From Terebella lapidaria (Eukaryota > Annelida > Polychaeta > Terebellida > Terebellidae), in assembly GCA_949152475.1 (NCBI GenBank), contig OX424564.1, forward strand, positions 27,278,165 through 27,342,164: a stretch of 64,000 nucleotides of DNA, in the 5' to 3' direction. The notes under the pieces were generated by a model. That model worked only from the letters and a program-made list of their open reading frames with translations. It ran no database searches and was not told where the DNA came from. The position numbers and the translations under genes are program-made. Position 1 is the first letter of the stretch. The number at the start of each line of letters is the position of its first letter. This document shows, one piece after another, positions 1 to 12,000 of this stretch.

Positions 1-1750
1 AGACAAATAAAAACATTGTGAAAGTATGATTTCGTTTTCTGAACATCTTGAGTGAGATGAAAAAGAAAAATCTATCATTGTGCAAGGAGGAATGATTAAT
101 CTTTAGCAGCCAAACCAATGGTATAAGCCTGATAATGCTGTGTGCTGAATAAATTTAGGAAGAAGCATTGTTGTGCCCTTTTTGTAGGCCTCTCTAGGCA
201 AAATGTTATGGCACTTGATCTAATTTTTCACAAAAAAAAAAAAAAAAAAATGATTCTATGGCCCGTATGTCCCCTGTGATGCAAACATTCGGACCCTAAG
301 ATCTATCTACAGCGTTCTCTGTATCTCTCTCCCGATTGATGCCTCGTCTTTCTAGTGTGGATACTTCAGCATCCTCAAGAGAGTAAAGACGAAATCTTTG
401 ATCCTTTCCAGGCGATCTTCCCACGATCAGGCTTCTGTTGTCTTTGCCATCCATGATGGGGGAATTACTTGTCTACCCAGCCCCCCCCCCTCCCCCCCCC
501 CCCCTCTCCCCATCCGGCACCACTATGGTCTTTTCTCAGGAGTTCCCCTTTTATGGATGATCTCCAAATGACTAGACCTAGTAAACCTACATTCTATAAT
601 TTTCTGGGCACGCACTGACCCGAAATGACCAAACAAGGCATTTAATTGATTCACATGCAAATTGGTGGCAAATGGTCGCTGTACTACCATTGAGGAGCAC
701 ACTAGAGCGTGTATCTTGAGGGGGAGAAGGACAGAGGGTATAATGTAAACTGTCATACATGACTGGAATAAAGAATTTAGGAAGAGTATTATGAACTGGT
801 GCTCTGTTGCACGCATAACACTCTTTGAATAGTTGTACCAGAAATGGTGTCCTATGCACGGGTGTCTGGAAATTGTGCTACGTACTGTATGCACTGGTAT
901 GCAATTACTAATTGCGCATGACGACAAGAACTCCGCGTTCGTGGTTATTGAGGGAACATTACAGTCCCAGATTTCCAGTGTTTAGATACCCGCTTCTACA
1001 CCAAAACCTGAACCAAAACTCTGATAAATACGGCTGGTTCCAATTTTGTGGGCCCAGCTGCATTTGCCAAATTGGGCAATAACCATGAAATGATTTGTGG
1101 CCGCTATCAAGTTCCCATATACAACCATCTTTCACTGTTGTACGTACGTTCATCATAAAATGTGTGCTCGGAAGTTCATTTTGGCCATGTTAGGTGTCCA
1201 TCAGACCTGTCACATGTGTCCTGAATCTGACGTGGAAATTGTCATCGAAATTGCTCTATTTGGCAAATTGGTTACGGCCAAATGTAATTTCAGACTAGTC
1301 TGCCATTCAGTTTATCCCCAAAATATACGGCACAAGGAAAAAAGATGAGTGATGAAGTTTGGCTTTGTCTGTTGTGCCCGTGTTTGCAAATTACTTTGGT
1401 TTTACTACAGTTTATCTGGCCACGATTTCATTCACGAAATTGGTACATGTAGCAGTTTTGGGTGACTCAACTTTACTGTTTTTTCTATGTTTCGTTCATC
1501 GCTGGATTCCACGCTGGTGATTGAAGATCTAAATCTAGTGCTAGCTTGTTCTCTGAGTTTGCTTTGGTTCCCAATTCTCGACTGGATTTTCCACTGGGCT
1601 GCCCCGGCCTCAAACAAGATGAAAATCAGGCTCAGAAACTTGAATTATTACAAGGACAAGTGTTCGATATCGTCAATTCGTCATGCGTAAAATCTCCGTG
1701 ATAGCCTGAGGTTATCTGCTGAGGGTACCCTCACTTGTTTATGGGTACTA
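1..1750. other. non-coding, no gene recognised
   Basis: Mixed-composition DNA with a poly-A tract near 231-250 and a long poly-C tract at about 480-510. Open frames on both strands are short and overlap each other, and none shows a domain, a signal peptide or a splice pattern I recognise. It is most likely intergenic DNA or part of a long intron. Confidence 0.6.
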
Positions 1751-2581
1751 CAGAGTTGCCAACTCGTACAGTTTTCCCGTATTTAGTACGGTTTTGAGAG
1801 CAAAATACGGGAGTACGACCAGTTACCAAAATAGTACGGTTTTGTGGCGCCAAATAAAATAATTTCGTACGTAGAAAATTTTTTTTTCCATGTATAAAAT
1901 CGAGAATTTTGACAAGTGCGCACACTTATTACGAAGACGCGCGAAGACGGACAGATACGGTAGCGGTCTTGTCAATGCTGCACGCTGATTGGCTGATCTG
2001 CTGATCACCTCAATGTCATGGTCGGCCGCGATTGAATAGCAACAAGTTAACAAAAAATGGCTTCGACACATAAAAACAATAACACATGCAAGAAATACAA
2101 ACGTGCGAGGTCGCAAGAGTACAAACCGTACTATCATTCACAATATCCATGTGTCACAGAGTCAAAAAAAGGGACAACATTATGCGTTCTGCACCGTGTG
2201 TTCCTGTGACTTTAGTGTGAAACATAGCGGCATATACGATGTGAAAGAGCACACGGCCACCAATAAGCACAAGGCCGAGGCCAGTCAGATAAGCCCAAAG
2301 ATGACCACAGTCAAAGTGTGACAAACGCTGAGTGCTTATTTTTGGAATTCGTGGTGGAGCACAATCTTCTCATATGTATCGTAACAAATATACTTACGTA
2401 CATGTACATAATGAGGTCAATATGATATGTATAAATACATAAAATACAGTTTTTCAGAGTGAATACAGGTTCTCATGTGAAAATACAGGTATAACGCGAT
2501 TGGAATACAGGTTCGTCCATGAAAATACAGGTTTTGGTATTGGAAAGTACAGGTTCCAATTTCACCATGTTGGCATCTCTG
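1751..2581 (+). mobile_element. decayed hAT DNA transposon, internally deleted
   Basis: The left end begins CAGAGTTGCCAAC and the right end, read on the other strand, begins CAGAGATGCCAAC, 12 of 13 matching. This is a classic hAT terminus. The octamer GTACTACA occurs at 1745-1752 and again at 2582-2589, as expected for an 8-bp hAT target duplication, although the left copy overlaps the first two terminal bases, so the exact edge is uncertain by 2 bp. The subterminal zones carry repeated short motifs: CCCGTATT-type on the left and at least five AATACAGG-type on the right, as in hAT transposase binding regions. The interior holds a GC-richer promoter-like stretch followed by the N-terminal zinc-finger part of a transposase. 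The catalytic region is missing, so this copy is a non-autonomous deletion derivative. Confidence 0.82.
2057..2374 (+). pseudogene. hAT transposase N-terminal zinc finger, frameshifted
   Basis: An ATG at 2057 opens a basic N-terminus (MASTHKNNNTCKKYKRARSQ). The reading then moves to the frame open at 2103-2321 near a run of seven A at about 2163-2170. That frame encodes YAFCTVCSCDFSVKHSG and then H..NKHK, giving a BED-like Cys2-His2 finger (C-x2-C, H-x5-H) of the type found at the front of hAT transposases and their domesticated relatives. After about 2318 the family-like sequence (VTNAECLFLEFVVEHNLL) continues in the first frame again. Two frame changes in 320 bp and the lack of the dimerisation and catalytic regions make it a pseudogene. 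It lies wholly inside the hAT terminal repeats. The family assignment is from motif memory; the frame changes are seen directly. Confidence 0.7.
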
Positions 2582-4934
2582 GTACTACAAGGGATATGCT
2601 TTGGGACCGTCTCCAAGGGGTATTGGTACGTGTATTTCACCAAAGGAAAAATATCTACCTCTAGTCCAGTGATAAATCTAGGCACTCAACTTGTAAGGAC
2701 ATTATCGAAAATGATCCAAATATTATTGTGAGATGTGTTATCACACTGTCATACTATGCTTTGATTGTGCTCTGTTATTAACTAGCCTTTTTGAATGGGT
2801 GAAGAATGACTCCTTTAATGAAGAGTTTTTATCACCGTGACAACTTTGATATGGTCTGAACCCTATCTAAGTCCCGCATCTACGCCCCTAAATTCAGTCC
2901 GTCTGAGTTTTCTTCATGAAGCGACATCCGACAAGAAATAAGGCGCCTTCGAGGTGTTACACAAATGCGAAGGAAAATTAATTCCTTTTCGCGAAATTTT
3001 GTCACCACAAAAGCCGAGGTGAGATGTCCCCATTGTTTGGTTTATTCACCGTAAAATATGTCATCGTTCTTATTTGCCGAGGAAATTTTTCTCGCAGGTT
3101 TGGCTTTGGTTTCGAGTGCATGTCCTCAAAATAATTTTTGGGGGATAAAGAGAATGATTACAGATGTTTATGTACCAAGGAACAACTGATCTTACTGCAA
3201 GGAAAAGCATGATTTAGTAGTGATTTTCTACTCACAAAACACATATGTCAAACTAGTATATATGGAAAAACATACACGTGATATGTTTGCTTTCAATTAA
3301 ATGTACATAGATTCCGCTTGTGTTCAAATCATGCATGTTGAAATTGATATAGACATGCATATTGTGTCCCTTATCAATTGCTCTATTCTGGTGAAGTGCT
3401 TTACATGTTTGCTGTCAAATTATTTTCTAGATTAGCCGTTGAATACCATAACAGTTTGCATTGAAATCGCCACATATCATCGCAGGTATCAAAGGATGCC
3501 AAGCGCATTCCAACCGGTCGAAAATGATACAACGCAAACCAAAATACAAGGACAGACACCCCCAGAAAATGAATGGTTTGTTGTTTTACAGCGCAGGAAT
3601 TCCATAGAAATCTTTGCGCTAGCGGGTAAATTAACACCGCACGAGAGGGGACAAGTTGGTCAAAAGCCCTGTGTAGAGCATTAGTTGCCATGGCGATAGG
3701 CAGGTGACAATGAACAGGTGTCCGTGATCATGATTTTACCACCATAGGGTGGGCGCTTAATGCACTCGTGTTGAACTTCGCAACTTTTCGCTCCACGACA
3801 TTCCGGTCTATTCAAGGACATAATGAATGCTTGGTGTTGACCGACAGGTTATCAGTATCATAAAGTGTGATTTTAAGTGTCATAAAATCATAAGAAAGTG
3901 TAACATGATGAACACAAGACGAAATACAGCAAAATATCTTGTCGGCTATAAAATTTCATCATAAATCGTCATAATGATACATGTACTTCTTTCTTTGTTT
4001 GTCGGCTTCCGCCAACTGCCTTGTGACTGCTTCAAGTGACCACTCGATCTACATACAAAAGGTGTTTTGTGTATAAAGTACTTGATTGTCAAGTGGGCTT
4101 GACCACAAGCTGCCATACATCAAAAGCCATTGATTAAACTTCACAAATGGTCGCCTTTTTCAATTTTCACAATGAGGTAATTTGGGAACAAAGCATGGAC
4201 TTGGGCTACAATTACCTGGAGGACCCCCTGAGGCTAACGGAAGCGGAGATTCAACCTTTTATTTTCAATTCAAAACAACCAGAATAGCCACTGGTCAGTG
4301 GTCATCTCTGATTTGCGAACACTGTATAAGCCTCCCCCTCATCCCTTGGTTCATGATGTTGTGCAAACTCATTGTACTCCTTCAACAATATTATCATTGG
4401 ACTTCAGTCATATGGCTTTCCCATGGGTACCAAGCCCCCCCTCCCATCCCAGACCTCGCAATCAAAAACCTGCACATAAATGGCTACACGCTATTGTTTC
4501 TCTTTGGCGGCCAAAATCACCCAGCCGATAACAGTAGGACAGATGCTCACAACAGCAGAATGACCAGTGCGGTGATATTTGCAGTGAAGTTATGGAGGGG
4601 TTGCCTAGTGCTTATCGTAGCACACCCTGGGGAGATGGTTTGACAACTGGAGGGGAGGGGGGGGGGGGGGGGTGGGGGGTGACTTGGAATGATTGAACAC
4701 ACAAAAGTGCAGAGTTCTATGGTGTTGACAGTGGACAGTCAATCAGGCGCTATAATTATAGACGTAGTGACCGCCTACGTCTGTCCTGCTAAAATTAACG
4801 GTTTGATTTTACGTTGGTTGCCATGGTGATGTTGAAGACAGGAAACAGTAGGTTCTTTGATCTCTGCTGAATTTCTCCAGCTTCGGATATTTGTTCTGAT
4901 ATTTTGATGTCTTGAAATATGTTTTTAGGTTATT
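2582..4934. other. non-coding, no gene recognised
   Basis: No ORF with recognisable family features and no splice-consistent exon. A G-rich tract with runs of G lies at about 4651-4680. The rest looks like ordinary unique intergenic or intronic DNA. Confidence 0.55.
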
Positions 4935-6025
4935 AGGTTACCGGACCTATGGTCCGATAACCTATTGCCATGGCGTTGCGTCCGGCGTCCGTCGTCCGTC
5001 CGTAAACAATTTTATCTTTAAAGTTTACGATCGGATTTTTCTGAAATTTTGCACAAAAATGCCTAAAAATATTTCCAGAGGGAGGTATTTTTTAGTTTTT
5101 TGATTTTCACATTTTTTTCAAAAAACGTCGAAAAATGGCCAATTTTGGACTTTGACGGTCGTTTTCTCAAAATCTGTTCAGTAACTTTTTTTCTTTTTGA
5201 TACATAACACTCCTCATATGTACCCCTATGATGTCTATAAATTTCGTCGCGCTTGAATCGCTCGAAGTGGGCCATTTTGGCCCAAACTCGGCCCAAATGG
5301 GACTTTCCCATGTTAAATTCTCCTATGCTTTATAATGGGACACAATAAGCCTAATATCTCGCCTAATATTGAGATTAGAGACTAGGGATCAATTGTGGAC
5401 ATATAGGAAATGATATATGCTGAATATTCTCGTGACCTTGAATTTGACCTCTGACCTTGGTTTCAAGGTCATAGCGGCCGTTCTCGTCGAAAATGGCTAA
5501 TTTTTAACTTTGATGGTCGTTTTCTCAAAATCTGTTCAGTAACTTTTTTTCTTATTGATGCATAACACTCCTCATATGTACTTCTGTGACATGTGTAAAT
5601 TTCGTTGCGCTTGAATCACTCAAAGTGGGCCATTTCGGGGCCAAACTCGGCCCAGATGTGACTTTCCCATGTTAAATTTTCCTATGCTTTATAATGGGAC
5701 ACATTAAGCCTAATATCTCACTTAATATTGAGATTAGAGACTAGGAATCAATTGTGGACATATAGGAAATGATATATGCTGAATATTCTCGTGACCTTGA
5801 ATTTGACCTTTGACCTCATTTTCAAGGTCACATCACAGAATGGCTAATTTCTCACTTATTATCGACTTTACAGCTTAGGAATTTATTGTGGACATACTAG
5901 AAGTGATATATTTGTTGAAAATTTCATGGCCTTGAATTTATCAGTGACTTTATTTCCAAGGTCACTGGACAAAAGGCTATCTAAAATGTATATTGTCCGG
6001 TAACCTTTCTTAGCCCTTGGGCTAA
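4935..6025 (+). mobile_element. non-autonomous element with inverted ends and internal duplication
   Basis: A 12-bp perfect inverted repeat, AGGTTACCGGAC at 4935-4946 and GTCCGGTAACCT at 5995-6006, bounds the element. The left end continues as a near-perfect hairpin (GGTTACCGGAC / GTCCGATAACC around CTATG). Just beyond the right inverted repeat lies a second hairpin, TTAGCCC-TT-GGGCTAA, followed by a T run, so the true 3' end is probably near 6025. The left part has a GC-rich (CGTCC)-like simple repeat, then about two copies of a 360-bp unit. No coding capacity is visible. The hairpin followed by CTAA and T resembles a Helitron/Helentron 3' end, but short inverted ends also fit a DNA-transposon MITE, so the class is open. 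Confidence 0.65.
5128..5850 (+). repeat. about 360-bp unit, two copies plus a fragment
   Basis: The segment starting near 5128 (GTCGAAAAATGGCC...) recurs from near 5487 with high similarity over its whole length, including CAAAATCTGTTCAGTAAC and ATTGTGGACATATAGGAAAT. A third partial copy follows after 5830 (AGAATGGCTAATTTCTCACT). Each unit ends in TGACCTTGAATTTGACCT-like sequence, which on the other strand contains TCAAGGTCA. The repeat is internal to the element at 4935-6025. Confidence 0.75.
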
Positions 6026-9000
6026 TTTTTTTTATGTGGACCTACCCATTTTTTTTACCTCAAGCGATTAGCGGCTAAAATAAAAGCTAAAAATCTGGAA
6101 AGAAAAACATTGGAAACATACACACATACATCAGTCCATCTTTGATATTAATCAAAGTAAATTGGTTGTCAGAATAGATTTTCAGAGTGAGTGTCCTGTT
6201 CCCTGTAGTTACTTTGATTCAAAACATGCTAAACAGCCATGAAAATTTCCCAAACTTTGGTGAAAAATATCCGCAAAGTAACAGTTACAAGTTGCTCAGT
6301 CTATGTTTTGATCTTTTTTCATGATATCTATAGACAAGCTACAGATAGCAAAAACCTTCGAAAAAAAATATATTCGCTGAAATTTCTCAATCTGGCATAG
6401 ATCTGTTTCTGAATTTTTACGAGGAGCGAATAAAAAGAGTCATCTTGCCAGTCAAGCATTAAATTGCGTATAACATCACCATGATTACAGTATGGTTCGT
6501 CTTTACCATAATGAGGTTTATTTATAGAATGATGCAATGTTGCCTCAACGGGCTCTTTTGATTCCAGTAGGATGGTTATAATTCACCATCGGAAGGTAAT
6601 TAGTGACATAACATTGGAGGCCTTTGATTTGTGTGTGATTGCGGCTCTTTCCGGACTTTTACTTCTGATAATGATTCTAGCATGTTAAGCATTTAGTTGT
6701 TTACAAAAACATTACCTTCCCGTTTCAAATGATACAAGCAAATTGCTACGGCTGCGAAGATTTTAGAAGCAAGTTTCTTTCTTTTTTCCACACACACACA
6801 TCAAACTTGTCCATAGTATGTTTACGATAACGAGTCTCTTGTATTTATCCTACTCTCTTTAATTACCTTTAATGCAGTCCTAATTCTTGCAGTATAGAAA
6901 CGAATGTTAACTTGGGGGTTCCTAAAGTAAATGTACCAAATTAGAACAGGAATAAATGTCTAGCTGATGTACAGAAGCATCAAAAGGAATCACTAGAGGA
7001 ATGAATGTTTTATCATCAAACATACAAACGCTACCGCATTTATCCATACACCATGTAATACCACACAGTATAACACATCCCTGTGGCAGACTAATTAGCG
7101 TTATTGCCCTGTAAGTTATTGCACATGGGTCAGGCTGAATTGCGCTTTAAGAAGTCAAGCAAAAAATGTATCAAGAGCAGCATTTCATTGTTGAAATGGC
7201 CATTTAGGCGGTAACCTCAACTCATAAGGGCGTATTTAAACGGGGACCTTTTGACATTGTAGAGGGCCAACATGGCTGAGTCTGGTCGAGCTGTCGGCAT
7301 CAGCGATATTAAAATACGTTTAGATCTAGACCAGGCTATTGGAAACATGTTATCATATCAGCGGGGAAGAAGACAGGTTTGAAAAACATCAAAGTTCGGC
7401 CCCTTTAAAGTGAATACTATCCACTATGTCGTCGGGGCCTATGAATGTTACTCAAAAGCAGTTGCCTGGAAAGTTCTTGATGGACAAATTTGCACTGAGA
7501 CGACCCTTACTTATGCCCGTATATGGCAATGTCAATGGGTTGGAGTCTCGGTTTATGGTGATTGTCACCTCCGTGAAATTGGGGAAAAAAAGATGTGGCG
7601 ATAAATTTTGAATGAATAAAAAAAAATTAATGGAAATAGATGTTCAGATGGCTGGATTGTTTACAAAAATAGAATTCGACATCAAATTTGATATTTTTAG
7701 CTGAAATTGAAAAAAAGAATATATGCTTGTGAGCGTGCATCTTCGAATGCAAATTTTGCCTTTGTGCAGGTGAACATAAAGAGTTGCTCAAAGAGCAAAT
7801 TGTGATACCGTGCTGTTGTGAAAGTAAAGAAAGTACATTGTGACCTGTGTGTGATTTGCAAAAAGATGTGCTTCAGTATGCCTTTTGATGTGACAGCCTT
7901 TGAATAATTGCTAATTTCCCAACCCACCTAGGCTGACAAAACTGCATGTTGTATAAGATGATGTTTTCATCGCTAGCATTGCCAGCACCAGAGAACTAGC
8001 ACCAATCCAAGGCAGACATGTCATAGCATGTTGCTAAAGTCTCTTCAAGGAATCCATAGATTCTCGATAGTGGATGTGGGTCTCCACGAGACAAATCTAA
8101 GGTGACATCTCGGAAATTGAATGGGTTTGTCTGGAGATTTTTATCTGGATGCGAGCTGGGGTTGGCTCGACCTCGTGCATCGAAAGCAACTGCAAATAAG
8201 CTTCCCGCTTTGCCATGGTAATACATAATAAGCAAATTCTTCTTTTTCATAAAAATATGCGGTGCCAAGTCAAGAGAGGGCGCGTTTTACCCATCTCCTA
8301 TTCTACCATTGTCCATGATGATTATATTCGTCGAGGATGACAAAGCTTACCAAATTTGTATTCCACGAAGGGAAAACGCATAATGGGACCCAATATTCGG
8401 ACAGAAGGTCGCTTAATTTCGTCTGCAACATGTGCACTGAGTCCGGATAACGTGAAGTGAAAGTGACCCCATGTGACCCATTAAAGGTCATTGTGTATTC
8501 ATCTCCATGGCAACATTAGCTTTAGATGACATCGTTGGGTGCCATTAAAATGTTTTCAAAGTGTGACTGAGTCAGGACAACTGGAGATGTTTAAAGACCA
8601 AAGCGAAAATTTTGGCACTTTTTGAGACTGAAAAATGTGTGGTACTAGACCATGGTCAGAGCTCATCAGAATAATCATTTGGGAATTTTATGCTAAACAG
8701 TGTAAGCAAAAATCAGAATGGTTTTACCTCCATGACTTGTTTGCACAAATGATGATCATCGCAGCTAAAACCTGAATTTAAGCTAGGACGTTATAAAAAT
8801 ACCAAATAGAGTTGCATTAATATTGTCTTGTTATATAATAAATATAACTCCAGTTTAATGCAGTCACCCGAGATAACACAGTGCAAAAATTCCCACAAGA
8901 TTTCGCCCCACATCAATATGTATATTTTGTTTCCCTTTGGGTAATGCACACACATGCAGAAATCACCAGGGCTGAAATTACATCACATAACTGGATCAGC

Positions 9001-12000
9001 CTGGATACAGATTCCTCACCCCAGGGCGGTAAAATAAGGGAGGGTGGGGCAATTTTATGGACATGCAGGACAGGCAACATGGTCATCTGCGGACCAGTCA
9101 GTCATAAAATGAATATCGCGGTGGACTGCATGGCATATTGGAGGCTCTAAAGGGGGATTTCTAGTGGGATATTGTTGAAGCTTGGATAAACAAAAGAATA
9201 GAATGGGGGGGGGGGGGGGGGTGGTTAGAAGGATCAGTTTTAAGGTTCCATAAAGGCAGGTGCATACAGTTCTATCCATATATAGATTTACTGATCAAGA
9301 TCATTTGCAGGGCATGGAAGGTTGGGGGAAGGGGAGTTGTAAGATGGGCTGATGTTCTGATGGGCTGATTGTGTGACCGGGGTAACTAAAAATCCAGCCC
9401 TGCTCTTGCTAATTTCATCAGTGGTGCATGCAATACCCAAGTAAAGACACAAAGTAACGCTACTTTTATGGCCGATCAGCCCTTGGCCCTTCCATGAAAG
9501 ACGCTGCCTGTTTTATATTGGACTAATTGGCGAATGTCATAGCAAATATGATGGGGGCAGGGTTGGTTGCCATGGCAGCCATTCTATATGATTAGTACCT
9601 GACATGTTTGACGTATTGTCTACGGGATTAGATCGGCGGAAAATATCGCTGGGGTTTTCAGAGTTGGATCGGGAAGAAGGAGTCCTTTGGATCAAAATGT
9701 TGTTGTTGAATTTTGGGGCTGGGATATATGGACATTTACATTTAAACTATTGTGGGTTCCTAGATATTCCTAGAATTATACCTGATGGTGCATGTGTGCA
9801 AGCGCAAAATCCAACTCATATATTGAATGTAAAAATTTAATTTCACTGCATCAATTTTCCTGTCACAATCTAGGTCAATGCGTTAATCTGGCAATCTAAA
9901 TTACATGTAAATCAAGGAAAATGTGTGGTTTTTTTTTCCAATCATATGTCAGAATAATCATGACATTACTGGTGACGACTCGTTACTTCATTTCCAATAA
10001 TATATATTATACATATATATACAGTGCATGGTGAGATGTTTTATGAACTAGTAAAAGGATCTTCCAATGCATATTTAACATTAAAAGGGGGAAAGTCATA
10101 TTGTAGAGCAATATATATACAAGAGCAGATCCTCGGCCCAGTTATCGACTGACTCTCCGACATGTTGCGTGTTAAGCACAGAGAAGTTGTCTTCCTGGCT
10201 AAATGACGAGCGGAAGGAAATAGGACACATTGTCTCTCAAAATGTTGACAATTTCCTCTGCGAAACTCTCCAGCTGAATTTTCACGGAGTTATTTTTTTC
10301 TCTGTTTTATACTGTTTGTCTCTTCTTGCCACTTAAAGTTTCGATTTTCTCTACTGTGCACTGCTTATAGAAAGTATCTAAGTTGGGAGGAAGGATGCAA
10401 TGATTTTTTCCTTGTCGGGAATAAATCCAACCTTTTGTTTATTCTGGATTAGAAACTCAAGGTCAAACTTCAAAATGTACTGAAAATAGTGACACCGCTT
10501 ACGCATGATATATGTTTGGATTGCTGAAAAGTGCCATTGATTCTGCCGTGCTTCTCGGTCAGCCAACGGGCTTTGTTTCCAGCCGTCACAAGTATGTTCA
10601 TGATCAAACATGTAAAGTGTCATAATACGCTTTGAGGAGTCTTGTCTTTGACACTGATTTCTTGGTCAACAAAGATTCCATATGTCCATCACAGCTTCCA
10701 GATAGAATGCCTCCCACCCCCCCCCCCCCATCTCGCTGAATCTAACCATTCGTTGTGTCCTGTACCATTGTGGTAGGCAGTGTCAACGGCCAAATACAAT
10801 GGTTGAAGTTTGGCCAATGGGCATGAGGGGCTTCAGTAATTGGCAGTGTTAACTCAATTAATTGGCCTTTGAGGGTCACTAACTAGGTAATTGGGGGATC
10901 ATAATGTTACTGAATATAACAATTATTCACCCAGATGTCAGAAAATAATTGATCCCTTTTATTGTTAGAGGTGTGATTCAGTTGGTATAAATGTAGATAA
11001 ATCTTTGGATTTTATTCGGTACTTGAAATCAAGACCAGAAATAACAAGAAAATGCAGCTAACTGCGGGAGACGACATTAGAGCTCGAGCATATCACCAGA
11101 ACCACGAAAGCTGAATGTATCTTACATAACTTTACCCCCCCCCCCACCCCCCCCGCAAAAAATAATGATGGAACATATCCTCCCCCACATGATTCCAATT
11201 CATTCCGTCCCGTATATTATGATGAAACACATAGGTCTACTTCAATCATATTCCTATAAACATTTATTTTGAACTCAATGAAACAGATACACCTGATAAA
11301 ATGATATTCAACCTCAATAAAATATCCTTAGAATATTGGAAACTATGAGGAATATCTGCATCTGATATCATGATATAGCTAACACATGCATACTGGGAAA
11401 ATTGAAAGACCGGTATAGAATAAAAAGGTTTCGCAACCCAACATGGAACACCTTGCCATGTGATAAAATACGTCAAATTACGGTAAACGTAGTCGTGGTA
11501 TCGCAAACGAATCTCTGTGTTTCCTTCATTACGCTAAAGAAGGGCACAAGCAATGTTCCATGTACATGCATGCACGAAATGCGCTGCACGGAAAATTGTA
11601 CTTTCCAAAATACGAGTCATTGCGGTAAAATTTGCTTTGCATTCTGGGAACGTGAATTTCCATCGGCTCCGCCATTTTGACGTTTTTTCAGACGAGCTGA
11701 GCATTTTGCGTAATTTTCTCAAACATAACACATCGATTTATGCATTATATATCTGCAGAATATTCAAAGCTTGCCATCAAATCGAGAGATTTTATGTCAA
11801 GGACAAAGAAAATCCTCATTTGAAGTAGGTATGCAAACGTTTACGCCCCCAAACGGGCATCGATAGTTTGGCATGAAACCTCCACGAAAAAGTCAGCACA
11901 TAGACATGTAGAGGGTTGGGGGCTTCGCCCCCAACGCTCTAATGTCAAAAATTTATTGCGAAGATTTTTCATTTCAAAACTCCATAATACACTTGATAAT

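Noticed and set aside
523-927. 134-residue minus-strand open frame
   Set aside because: Overlaps another open frame, has low-complexity surroundings and no motif; not supported as a gene.
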